Assembly (NCBI GenBank): GCA_910578555.1
Contig: CAJTPS010000018.1
Coordinates: forward strand, 13,331-77,330
DNA from: an uncultured Lachnospiraceae bacterium
GTDB taxonomy: Bacteria; Bacillota; Clostridia; Lachnospirales; Lachnospiraceae
Direction: 5' to 3'
DNA: 64,000 bases
Within the stretch, counting starts at the first letter, position 1. Every line of letters begins with the position of its first letter. Position numbers and translations under genes: made by a program. The notes below the pieces were generated by a model that worked only from the letters and a program-made list of their open reading frames with translations, did not search any database and had not been told where the DNA came from. Positions 29,203 through 36,442 of this stretch are shown here, piece by piece.

Positions 29203-29370
29203 TACGAAAAGCATAAATCCTATTTATCATCATACCACATATACGAAAAACATAAAAGAGTAAAATAGAAAAAATGTAAATACGAAGTTCGTAAAAATAT
29301 TTTTACGAAGTGTTGACATTGTTTGGATAAGGTGCTAATATGTATATACGAAATTCGTACAGTAACGAAA
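29203..29370. promoter_or_regulatory. Divergent control region with TACGAA operators and xis-int promoter
   Basis: Palindromes TACGAAGTTCGTA (29280-29292) and TACGAAATTCGTA (29347-29359) plus half-sites near 29203, 29242 and 29304 lie between the repressor and excisionase genes. TTGACA (29313-29318), 17 bp, TAATAT (29336-29341) is the rightward promoter and lies between the two full palindromes. Binding of the repressor to these sites is inferred. Confidence 0.75.
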
Positions 29371-29417
29371 TACAAATAGTGTAATGAATTTCTAAAAGGG
29401 GAAAGGAGGACAAACGT

Positions 29418-29612
29418 GTGGCAAACTACCGTTATATGTTGAGTGCGGAAGATATAGCCAAAGAGTTAAATTGTTCAAAATCTCATGCCTACAAGATTGT
29501 AAAAGAACTGAACAAGGAACTTGCAGGACAGGGGTATATTACAATGGCAGGACGTATTCCGAGGGCATTTTGGGCAAAGAAAATGTACGGATATGAGTTA
29601 TCAATAAGCTAA
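29418..29612 (+). CDS. Excisionase-like small HTH protein
   Basis: The 64-residue product (YMLSAEDIAKELNCSKSHAY, then GYITMAGRIPRAFWAKKMYG) is a MerR/Xis-type winged-helix protein of the kind that precedes tyrosine integrases and directs excision. It starts at GTG 29418 behind GGAAAGGAGG. A close paralogue lies at 35578-35772 in the second element (shared SKxHAYK, AGxxPRAFWxKKxYGY). The integrase begins 18 bp after its stop. Confidence 0.85.
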   Translation: MANYRYMLSAEDIAKELNCSKSHAYKIVKELNKELAGQGYITMAGRIPRAFWAKKMYGYELSIS

Positions 29613-29630
29613 GGAAAGGAGCGTGGCAGT

Positions 29631-30707
29631 ATGGCTTATAAGGAGAAAGACACGAAAAAGTGGTCGGCGCAATGGTTTGAAACAACGGCAAAGGGAGAGA
29701 AGAAAAAGCGGAGAAAGAGAGGATTTGAAACAAAAAGAGAAGCGTTAGAGTACGAGCGGCAAAAGAAATTGAGCAGTAGCCGAAGCATGGATATGAAGTT
29801 GAGTGAATTTATGGAGGTCTATTTTGAGGATAAGCAGAATGAATTGAAAGACCGCACCATGAAGAATAAGCGGTATATGATGGAGCAACACATTATTCCG
29901 TACTTTGGCGAACAAATGTTGAGTGAGATTACCGCTTCACAAATCATACAGTGGCAGAACGAAATGCAGACAAAGGGATTTTCTGAAAGTTATTTGAGAA
30001 TGATACAAAATCAGTTGACCTGTATATTTACTCATGCGTCACGCATTTATGATTTGCACACAAATCCATGTAAGAAAGTGAAGCGCATGGGAAATTCCGA
30101 TTCAAGAAGTTTGGACTTTTGGACAACAGAGGAATATCAGAGATTTATTCGGACGATAGAGCCGGGGACACGCTACTATTTAATCTTTGAAATCCTCTTT
30201 TGGACGGGCTGTAGGATTGGCGAATTATTAGCCTTGACAAAGGGCGATATAAGTTTTGAAAATAACCAAATCAGCATTACCAAAACTTATTATCGTACTG
30301 GAAGGCAGGACGTTATTACAGAACCGAAAACAAAGCAGTCGGTAAGGATGGTTGAAATCCCGGAGTTTTTGAAAAAGGAAATTAAAGATTTTGTTGACGG
30401 TCACTATGGTATGCCGGACGATGAAAGACTTTTCCCAATCGTGCAGGAAGCGGTTCAGCATAAAATGAAACGCCAAATTGCGAAAGCCGGAGTGAAGAAT
30501 ATCCGGGTACATGACCTTAGACATTCTCATGTGGCGTACTTAATCAATAAGGGTATAGAACCACTTTTGATAAAAGAGAGGGTAGGGCATAAGGATATTC
30601 GCATTACGCTGAATACCTACGGACACTTATATCCTAATCAGCAACGGAGAGTGGCAGATTTACTTGACAATGAAAAAGGAAATAGCCCCGACAGCGGCAA
30701 CTGTTAG
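29631..30707 (+). CDS. int: Tyrosine recombinase integrase
   Basis: The 358-residue integrase contains an N-terminal arm-binding region (KKWSAQWFETTAKGEKKKRR), a core-binding SAM-like domain (about 57-150) and a catalytic domain with Arg195 (TGCRIGELLAL), Lys234 region, His294-x-x-Arg297 (VHDLRHSH), His320 (RVGHKD) and the nucleophile Tyr330 (NTYGHLY). It is complete and probably active. It should recombine the CCGTGAGGGTGGT core in tuf with the element end. The related integrase of the second element is truncated, so this is the only intact integrase visible. Confidence 0.95.
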   Translation: MAYKEKDTKKWSAQWFETTAKGEKKKRRKRGFETKREALEYERQKKLSSSRSMDMKLSEFMEVYFEDKQNELKDRTMKNKRYMMEQHIIPYFGEQMLSEITASQIIQWQNEMQTKGFSESYLRMIQNQLTCIFTHASRIYDLHTNPCKKVKRMGNSDSRSLDFWTTEEYQRFIRTIEPGTRYYLIFEILFWTGCRIGELLALTKGDISFENNQISITKTYYRTGRQDVITEPKTKQSVRMVEIPEFLKKEIKDFVDGHYGMPDDERLFPIVQEAVQHKMKRQIAKAGVKNIRVHDLRHSHVAYLINKGIEPLLIKERVGHKDIRITLNTYGHLYPNQQRRVADLLDNEKGNSPDSGNC

Positions 30708-30805
30708 GGCTGTGATAACTGGAAAACCTCTGTTATCAACCTCACAATATTAGTATAGCAGAGGTTTCTTCCAGTGGCAACGATTTTTCAGAAATGGAGG
30801 GCATT
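30708..30805 (+). other. Intergenic hairpin after integrase
   Basis: GGAAAACCTCTG (near 30721) and CAGAGGTTTCTTCC (near 30760) can pair, giving a terminator-like structure before the ATPase gene. The ribosome binding site for the next gene follows. Confidence 0.4.
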
Positions 30806-31783
30806 ATGGAAGAAACAAAAACAGAATTACAGTTGATTAAATTGTCGGAGATACAGTCGCAGGAAGTTTCTTGGCTGTGGTTTCCCTTTATCCCTTATGG
30901 CAAGCTGACTATTGTTCAAGGCGATCCGGGGGACGGAAAGACAACATTTATTCTGAATATAGCGGCGAAACTGTCTAAGGGAGAAAATTTAGACAATGGA
31001 ATGAATTTTACAGAGCCTTTGAATGTCATCTATCAGAGTGCGGAGGACGGTCTTGCCGATACGGTAAAGCCCCGGTTAGAACAGGCAAAGGCAGACTGTG
31101 AGAAAATCTCGGTCATTGATGAAAAGATAAAATCCCTTTCCATGATAGATGAACGCTTGGAAGAAGCTGTTATAAAGACGGGCGCAAAGCTGTTGATTTT
31201 AGACCCGATACAAGCCTATTTGGGTGGCGGTATGGATATGAACCGGGCAAACGAAGCAAGAGATATGACAAAGAAATTAGCGGCACTGGCAGAGAAACAT
31301 CAGTGTGCGATTGTCCTTGTCGGGCATATGAACAAAGCGGCAGGGAATAAGGCGGCATACCGGGGAATGGGTTCGATTGATTTCTTTGCAGTTGCTAGAA
31401 GTGTTTTGTTGGTTGGCAGAGTAGAGGGGGAAGAAAATATAAGGGCTGTAGTGCAGATTAAAAACAACCTTGCGGCGTTAGGACACCCGAAAGCGTTTGC
31501 ACTGTCGGAGGACGGCTTTCAGTGGTTAGGAGATTATGAGATTACCGCTGACGAAGTCTTAGGCGGCATTGCTCCTAAAGCAAATAAAATGGAACAGGCG
31601 AAGCGTCTGCTTCGGGAACTGGCAGAAACAAACAATGCCATGCAGAGCAATGAGATTTTCAATCTAGCGGACGAACAGGGCATATCAAAGCGGACACTGG
31701 AAAATGCAAAGAAAGAGTTAGGCATCCGGGCAAAGCGGATAAACAACACATGGTATTGGGAACTGGATAAAATCAGACAGTGA
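30806..31783 (+). CDS. RepA-like RecA-fold ATPase (AAA_25 type)
   Basis: The 325-residue protein has Walker A VQGDPGDGKTTF (about residues 37-48), Walker B LLILDPIQAYLGG, a later VLVGHMNKA sensor-like motif and a C-terminal winged-helix region (GISKRTLENAKKELGIRAKR). RepA-like hexameric helicases of mobilizable plasmids and many integrative elements share this layout, suggesting a role in element replication or DNA processing. The frame opens at 30794, but ATG 30806 with GGAGGG just upstream is the better start. The mob gene lies about 320 bp downstream. Confidence 0.85.
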   Translation: MEETKTELQLIKLSEIQSQEVSWLWFPFIPYGKLTIVQGDPGDGKTTFILNIAAKLSKGENLDNGMNFTEPLNVIYQSAEDGLADTVKPRLEQAKADCEKISVIDEKIKSLSMIDERLEEAVIKTGAKLLILDPIQAYLGGGMDMNRANEARDMTKKLAALAEKHQCAIVLVGHMNKAAGNKAAYRGMGSIDFFAVARSVLLVGRVEGEENIRAVVQIKNNLAALGHPKAFALSEDGFQWLGDYEITADEVLGGIAPKANKMEQAKRLLRELAETNNAMQSNEIFNLADEQGISKRTLENAKKELGIRAKRINNTWYWELDKIRQ

Positions 31784-32102
31784 CGGACAGGCAAGGCAAC
31801 AGCGCAACAATGCAGGGTATTAGAATTTTGCAGTCTTGGAATTGCGTTCTTGAAGATTGCAAGGTTGCAAAAATTATAGACATTGCAATGTTGCGCTGTT
31901 GGGAGAAAGCCGGAAAGCGGCGGTATCAAGGCGGCGAAAAGCCGCCCCGTCCGTTAGGACGGAAAGCCCCCGGCAGGGCGCAAAGGCACTTTTGATAGAG
32001 CGTAGCCTGTCGAAAGTGCTTTTGCGTTACTTTCGCAGAAAGTAACAAAGGCTATGCGCCGTATCCGGCGCTCATTACCCGATAGGGAGAAAGGGAAATT
32101 GA
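31784..32102 (+). other. Hairpin-rich region upstream of mob gene (candidate oriT)
   Basis: Several stems are packed here: GGCGGC/GCCGCC (31930-31946), CCGTCC/GGACGG (31947-31962), GCACTTT/AAAGTGC (31986-31992/32013-32019) and TTACTTTC/GAAAGTAA (32027-32045). Pre/Mob-type relaxases nick origins that lie immediately upstream of their own gene, so this is the likely oriT. The nick site is not identified. A short frame over 31780-31995 looks non-coding. Confidence 0.5.
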
Positions 32103-33473
32103 TTGAAGCGGACTATCAGCGTTATGACAGGGAAAGGCTCTGTCAACCACAACAGCAGAAAATTCCATGCAAAGAATACTGACCCGGAGCGGAGTTGTCT
32201 GAACGTGGAATACTGCAACGAAAATATCAAAGACGTATACCACGAATTATTTGATGAAGCACTCGCCCGGTACAATGAGAAGCAGACCAGAAGTGACCGC
32301 AGGATTGATGATTACTATGAGAAAATTTGTTCCGGCAAACAGGAGAAGCCGTTCCATGAGATTATTATACAGGTAGGCAACAAAGACGATATGGGAGCAA
32401 AAACAGAGGACGGACGGCTTGCGGCAAAAATACTTGATGAATATATGCAGGACTTTCAGCGGCGCAATTCTACATTGAGAGTGTTCTCTGCTTATCTCCA
32501 CATGGACGAAGCCACGCCGCATCTGCATATAGATTTTATACCTTATACGACTGGAAGCAAGAGGGGGCTTGAAACAAGGGTGTCACTGAAAAAGGCACTT
32601 GCGGAACTTGGATTTAAGGGCGGTACAAGGAGCGAAACAGAACGTAACCAGTGGGTAGCGACAGAGAAAGAACGACTTGCGGAGATTATGCTACAGCATG
32701 ATATTGAGTGGGAGAAAAAGGGAACACATGAGAAGCATTTATCGGTTTTGGATTTTGAGAAAAAGGAGCGTGCAAAAGAAGTTGCCGAACTGGAACAGAC
32801 CATTTCCGGCAGTAAAGAGGAATTATCTGATATTCTTCATCAGCAGATAGCGGCAGGACAGGAAACGGAGCAGATACGGAAAGAGGGCGAAGCGATCCGG
32901 CAGGAAGTATCGGAACTTACTGCTACAAATCTTCTTTTGAAAGAGCAGACGGAAACACTGGCAGAGGATAAAGAAAAGCTGTTATCCGAAAATGAAAAGT
33001 TGGAAAAACAGCAGAAAAAGTTACAGCAGGAACTTAACAAAATGGTACAGTCAAAGGAAGTCATGGAGCGTAATATCCATGCCTATGATGAAGATGTGAA
33101 ATGGCAGTTGGCAGAACCGGGGGCATTGATGAGCGCAAAGAATTATCGGGATAAGAAAGCTTTACCGCTTGTGGAGAGATTGAAAGAGGTAGTGAAAAAT
33201 CTGACTATCAAATGTGTACAGCTTATGGAGCAGGGCAGGAAGCTGACTGCCAAAGTGGACGGGCAACAAGTACAGATTAGCCGTTTGACAGATAAGGTCA
33301 TGGAGCAGAGCAACATCATAGACCGATTGCAGGAAAAAGCGTCTGATTTGGAGTGTTTGGAGCGTCATTTAGGCAGGGAACAGGTGCAGTCGATAGTGGA
33401 ACGGTCAAAGGCATTAGAGCAGGTAGAAAGGGCAAAGAAACGCCTGAAACGTACTTTTGAAATGAGCCGATAG
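32103..33473 (+). CDS. mob: Mob/Pre-family relaxase (plasmid recombination/mobilization protein)
   Basis: The 456-residue product has the Pre/Mob (MOBV-type) N-terminal region with conserved NHNSRKFHAKN early on and the metal-binding HMDEATPHLHIDFIP (His133, His140, His142). From about residue 220 the chain becomes a long coiled coil (EKEKLLSENEKLEKQQKKLQ). It would nick oriT and lead the strand during mobilization by a co-resident conjugative system such as the neighbouring element. The frame starts at TTG 32103 with GAAAGGGA upstream; ATG at codon 8 is an alternative but would trim the conserved beginning. Confidence 0.88.
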   Translation: MKRTISVMTGKGSVNHNSRKFHAKNTDPERSCLNVEYCNENIKDVYHELFDEALARYNEKQTRSDRRIDDYYEKICSGKQEKPFHEIIIQVGNKDDMGAKTEDGRLAAKILDEYMQDFQRRNSTLRVFSAYLHMDEATPHLHIDFIPYTTGSKRGLETRVSLKKALAELGFKGGTRSETERNQWVATEKERLAEIMLQHDIEWEKKGTHEKHLSVLDFEKKERAKEVAELEQTISGSKEELSDILHQQIAAGQETEQIRKEGEAIRQEVSELTATNLLLKEQTETLAEDKEKLLSENEKLEKQQKKLQQELNKMVQSKEVMERNIHAYDEDVKWQLAEPGALMSAKNYRDKKALPLVERLKEVVKNLTIKCVQLMEQGRKLTAKVDGQQVQISRLTDKVMEQSNIIDRLQEKASDLECLERHLGREQVQSIVERSKALEQVERAKKRLKRTFEMSR

Positions 33474-33492
33474 GAAAGGGGATTGATAGGAT

Positions 33493-33807
33493 ATGACGGA
33501 TATGGAGAAAAAAGTTATGATACGGCTGTGTGCTAAAATTGTAGCAGAAACAGACCTTTACGAAACAGACAAGGAAGTGCAAAATCTGATAGACTGGGTA
33601 TGCCTGTCGGAGCAGATAAAGGAAAACAATAATACAATCCGCAATCTGACCGGGGAATATAAAAAGATAGAGCCGGATTGCCGGGAGGGAGTGCGGGCGC
33701 AGTTGGAGCGCATGAAAGAACTCTGCAAAGAGCGGAATAATCTGTATGAGAAGCAGAATGACTTGAAGGGGCAGAAATGGAAGATTGAGAAGTCGTTGGA
33801 ACGATAA
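33493..33807 (+). CDS. Small hypothetical protein following mob
   Basis: The 104-residue charged, helical protein (IDWVCLSEQIKENNNTIRNL, ERMKELCKERNNLYEKQNDL) has no recognised domain. ATG 33493 follows AGGAAAGGGGATTGATAGGAT. Position directly after the relaxase suggests an accessory mobilization or replication role, by inference only. Confidence 0.6.
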   Translation: MTDMEKKVMIRLCAKIVAETDLYETDKEVQNLIDWVCLSEQIKENNNTIRNLTGEYKKIEPDCREGVRAQLERMKELCKERNNLYEKQNDLKGQKWKIEKSLER

Positions 33808-33913
33808 AAGATGTGGGGTGTGGCGGTTGCTATGCCCTATATTTTTGTGGTAAATGAGGAACGGAAGTGATATAATTAAGCGAACAATGGGAATTTGGAA
33901 AGGAGTGCACTAA

Positions 33914-34468
33914 ATGAAACGCTTATCAATCACGGCAATGCTCATGTGTGTAGTATTGCTTTCTTCTTGTGGACAGGGGCAGAATTTGCAGCAAGGAGAA
34001 TCTTCGGACACACAGAGCGGCAGCCTGCAAACTTCAGAACAGGCAAGGTTTTCTTTTGAAGGAACTGTATTTCATTATGGGAATCATGACTACGACGTTT
34101 CCACCCGAAACCAATCGATAAACAGCATTTTATCTGCAGTTCCTGTGGGACAGAAAATCGTGATTAAGTGCCATGTTGGGCCAAAGAATGGCGTTTACTG
34201 TATTTTTGATACGGAAAGCGAGTCATTTGATGAGGACATCATAGGAAACAATTTAATCTGGCACAGCGATGATATAGCCACATCGGTGTATTCATTCTGG
34301 TCGGAAGTCCATACATATGACGGGGGTATCGTCAAAACATATGACCTTGCAGAAGATGCGTTCATCTACGATTTGAAGTTTTCTGACGACTGCACAAAGC
34401 TTGATGTAACCATTGTGCATGATGATGGTACAGACGAAACGGATACGATTACCCTGCTGAATGAATAA
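33914..34468 (+). CDS. Small lipoprotein of the mobilizable element
   Basis: The 184-residue product begins MKRLSITAMLMCVVLLSSC, a lipoprotein signal with lipid-attachment Cys at residue 19. A Gln/Ser-rich linker follows, then a beta-rich domain (FSFEGTVFHYGNHDYDVSTR, GQKIVIKCHVGPKNGVYCIF). It would be anchored on the outer face of the membrane. The function is unknown; lipoproteins in such elements sometimes act in surface or entry exclusion. AAAGGAGTGCACTAA precedes ATG. Confidence 0.75.
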   Translation: MKRLSITAMLMCVVLLSSCGQGQNLQQGESSDTQSGSLQTSEQARFSFEGTVFHYGNHDYDVSTRNQSINSILSAVPVGQKIVIKCHVGPKNGVYCIFDTESESFDEDIIGNNLIWHSDDIATSVYSFWSEVHTYDGGIVKTYDLAEDAFIYDLKFSDDCTKLDVTIVHDDGTDETDTITLLNE

Positions 34469-34540
34469 AGCTAACTTCCTATTTGATGTTTAGAGTGGTG
34501 GAGAACAACGAATTGATATTTTCCTTGTTAATGTTCTTTA

Positions 34541-34562
34541 TACATGGTGCTAGCACCATGTA
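34541..34562. repeat. Perfect 22-bp palindrome near the right end of element 1
   Basis: TACATGGTGCT (34541-34551) is followed at once by its own reverse complement (34552-34562). The half contains GGTGC, as in the arm-type repeats 30 bp further on. It may bind integrase or excisionase, or be a simple stem after the lipoprotein gene. Confidence 0.6.
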
Positions 34563-34591
34563 ATAAGGGTAGTTAAGGAGAAAATCATTTT

Positions 34592-34608
34592 GGTGCCAAA
34601 ACGGTGCC
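34592..34608 (+). repeat. Arm-type integrase site candidate, right end
   Basis: GGTGCCAAAACGGTGCC, identical to 27550-27566, lies about 105 bp before the right core. Confidence 0.7.
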
Positions 34609-34711
34609 AAGAAATCAAGCAAATAAAAATACGCTACATAAAAACAACGATTTTACGCTGTTTTCCGCAATAAAAAGCATAGAAAATACTACAAAAAACG
34701 CTATTCAAATA

Positions 34712-34766
34712 CCGTGAGGGTGGTAGGACTGTTGGATCGGGCCGTGTTGCTACAATCATTGAGTAA
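34712..34766 (+). pseudogene. Second copy of the tuf 3' end (attachment scar)
   Basis: After the core CCGTGAGGGTGGT this segment encodes RTVGSGRVATIIE and TAA, the exact C-terminus of EF-Tu, but with different synonymous codons from the intact gene. It has no start and is untranslated. It is either the original chromosomal end or the end supplied by the second element. It is followed by its own terminator (34791-34821). Confidence 0.9.
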
Positions 34767-34790
34767 TTACAATTTATTCAGTAAAATCAA

Positions 34791-34821
34791 GGCTTTCGGG
34801 GATTTCTCCGAAAGCCTTTTT
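34791..34821 (+). terminator. Terminator after the displaced tuf end
   Basis: GGCTTTCGG (34791-34799) pairs with CCGAAAGCC (34808-34816), followed by TTTTT. Confidence 0.85.
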
Positions 34822-34850
34822 ACGTGATGAAACAGCTAAAAATTCTCTTG

Positions 34851-34870
34851 TGGTTCTAATATGGTTCTAA
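34851..34870 (+). repeat. Arm-type site candidate of element 2
   Basis: TGGTTCTAA occurs twice, 11 bp apart (34851 and 34862). The first GGTTCT begins 86 bp after the displaced tuf stop, the same distance and same 11-bp period as GGTGCC in element 1. Confidence 0.65.
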
Positions 34871-34907
34871 AAGATTTGCTCATCAGGAAAATATATCAAA
34901 ATATTTA

Positions 34908-35408
34908 TTAATAGTTCTCTACCGAAATATTAAATGAGTTCATCAGACTGTCTATCCATATGTTGTATTCGTCACTGTCAATTTTTTCAGTTTCCAGTTC
35001 CTTGTTCAATTCATTCCAACGAGATACAAGGGAGGCAATCTGTGGACTTTCTATGTTGATTGATGCCACTAATCGTCTTGTAGACGTATTGACGGATGTG
35101 GAACATTCTACAGGAATACCTGCTCTTATCAATTCCATAATTACCTTTAAAATATCTGAATATGTGTTAATGCTCAATTCTTCGTTGGGTTTAATCGTAT
35201 ATCCAAAAAATAATTCCTCTTTAATTCCAATAATAGAACAGAATTTTTGTATTACTTCCATAGGCGGTTCACTATAACCATTTTCATAATTAGAATAAGT
35301 CGGAACAGACAGTTCCAACTTCGCAGCCATTTCTTTTTGAGACATGTCAGCCCCCATACGAAAAGACTTCAAACGTTTGTCTACATGTAAATAATGCGCT
35401 ATTCGCAT
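34908..35408 (-). CDS. XRE-family repressor of element 2
   Basis: The 166-residue protein has an HTH of the SinR/CI kind (MGADMSQKEMAAKLELSVPT, YSNYENGYSEPPMEVIQKFC) and a helical C-terminal part. ATG 35408 follows GAGGTGAGAAT; the frame extends five codons further upstream through that site. It is divergent from the excisionase gene and is the likely repressor of excision, acting on the 15-bp inverted repeats that flank the promoter at 35494. It is not closely related to the element 1 repressor, so the two switches are probably independent. Confidence 0.85.
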   Translation of the reverse strand: MRIAHYLHVDKRLKSFRMGADMSQKEMAAKLELSVPTYSNYENGYSEPPMEVIQKFCSIIGIKEELFFGYTIKPNEELSINTYSDILKVIMELIRAGIPVECSTSVNTSTRRLVASINIESPQIASLVSRWNELNKELETEKIDSDEYNIWIDSLMNSFNISVENY

Positions 35409-35462
35409 ATTCTCACCTCGCATTGGATTTTTAATTATTATACCACAATTTCAACAATAATA

Positions 35463-35551
35463 AATAGAAATATTTAAATTTTAATATTTTTGCTTGACAT
35501 ATCTAAAAATAGATATTATGATAAAAATACAAGAAATTAAATATTTCTATT
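35463..35551. promoter_or_regulatory. Element 2 xis promoter flanked by 15-bp inverted repeats
   Basis: TTGACA (35494-35499), 17 bp, TATGAT (35517-35522) forms a rightward promoter. ATATCTA/TAGATAT (35499-35505/35510-35516) fills its spacer. AATAGAAATATTTAA (35463-35477) and its exact reverse complement (35537-35551) lie on either side. This looks like an operator pair permitting DNA looping across the promoter. Confidence 0.7.
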
Positions 35552-35577
35552 AAAATTCAAATTGTAAGGAGGACTAT

Positions 35578-35772
35578 ATGAAATCAAATTACCTGATGGA
35601 TGCGGAAGATGTGGCTAATGAGTTAGGAATTTCTAAAGGACACGCTTATAAGGTCATTCGGCAGCTTAACGAGGAATTGGAGAAATCCGGCTTTATTATT
35701 GTGGCAGGGAAAGTTCCCAGAGCATTTTGGGAAAAGAAGTTCTATGGTTATCAAACAGTGCAGACAGCATAA
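35578..35772 (+). CDS. Excisionase-like small HTH protein (element 2)
   Basis: The 64-residue product (LMDAEDVANELGISKGHAYK, VAGKVPRAFWEKKFYGY) is a paralogue of the element 1 excisionase at 29418, sharing about half its residues by eye. ATG 35578 has TAAGGAGGACTAT upstream. It may still bind the element ends although its integrase partner is broken. Confidence 0.85.
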   Translation: MKSNYLMDAEDVANELGISKGHAYKVIRQLNEELEKSGFIIVAGKVPRAFWEKKFYGYQTVQTA

Positions 35773-35785
35773 GGAGGGAAAACAG

Positions 35786-36442
35786 ATGCCGGCATATAAG
35801 GATGAAAAAAGGAATACTTGGTTAAGCCTGTTCTACTATGAGGATTGGCAGGGCAACAAGAAGAAAAAGCAAAAACGTGGGTTTAAAACAAAGAAAGAAG
35901 CACTGGAGTGGGAAAATAATTTCAAATTATCCGCTAATGCCAATATGGATATGGCGTTGGGAGCGTTTGTTGAGATTTATTTTCGTGATAAGGAAGGCGA
36001 GTTAAAGGAGCGTTCAATCAAAAATAAAAGGTACATGATAGAAGCTCATATTCTTCCGTATTTTGAAAATAAGAAAATGAATGAGATTACTCCGTCAGAT
36101 ATTATCCAGTGGCAGAACGCAATGAGGGAAAAGGGGTATGCGCAGACATATCTTCGCATGGTACAAAATCAAATCACTGCATTGTTCACTCATGCAAGCA
36201 GTATTTACAATTTGTCGAACAATCCATGCAAGAGAGTGAAAAAGATGGGAAAGCCGGATGCTGATAAGTTAGACTTTTGGACGAAAGAGGAATACGACAA
36301 GTTTATCAGTACGATTGAGGTTGGAAGTCGCTATTACGTGATTTTTGAAATTCTGTTCTGGACGGGAATTAGGGAAGGAGATGCTTACGGTAAAATAAGA
36401 CTAAAGTTAGACAAACCCAGTAAATACAAGGGTTTGAGCTGA
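35786..36442 (+). pseudogene. Truncated tyrosine integrase of element 2
   Basis: Residues 1 to about 197 follow the element 1 integrase closely (KNKRYMIEAHILPYFENKKM, SDIIQWQNAMREKGYAQTYL, LDFWTKEEYDKFISTIEVGS) up to the first catalytic Arg (FEILFWTGIREG). From about 36380 the sequence becomes unrelated and stops at 36442. The Lys, His-x-x-Arg, His and Tyr of the active site are missing, about 160 residues. This looks like a deletion or insertion rather than a point frameshift. The start is ATG 35786 after AAGGAGGGAAAACAG. The product would retain DNA-binding domains and could still occupy arm sites. Confidence 0.9.

Larger units (their letters stand above)
27410..34724 (+). mobile_element. 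Integrative mobilizable element in the tuf 3' end (about 7.3 kb)
   Basis: The boundaries are set by the 13-bp direct repeat CCGTGAGGGTGGT at 27410-27422 (inside tuf) and 34712-34724. The cargo is a repressor, excisionase, tyrosine integrase, RepA-like ATPase, Mob/Pre relaxase, lipoprotein and a SIR2/AbiH-like gene. It has a relaxase but no type IV secretion genes, so it would need a helper for transfer. Arm-like repeats GGTGCCAAAACGGTGCC occur near each end (27550 and 34592). Excision between the cores would regenerate an intact tuf with the downstream version of the 3' end. Confidence 0.85.

Noticed and set aside
31780..32045. Small frames between the RepA-like and mob genes
   Set aside because: They cross several hairpins of the candidate oriT and have no ribosome binding site.
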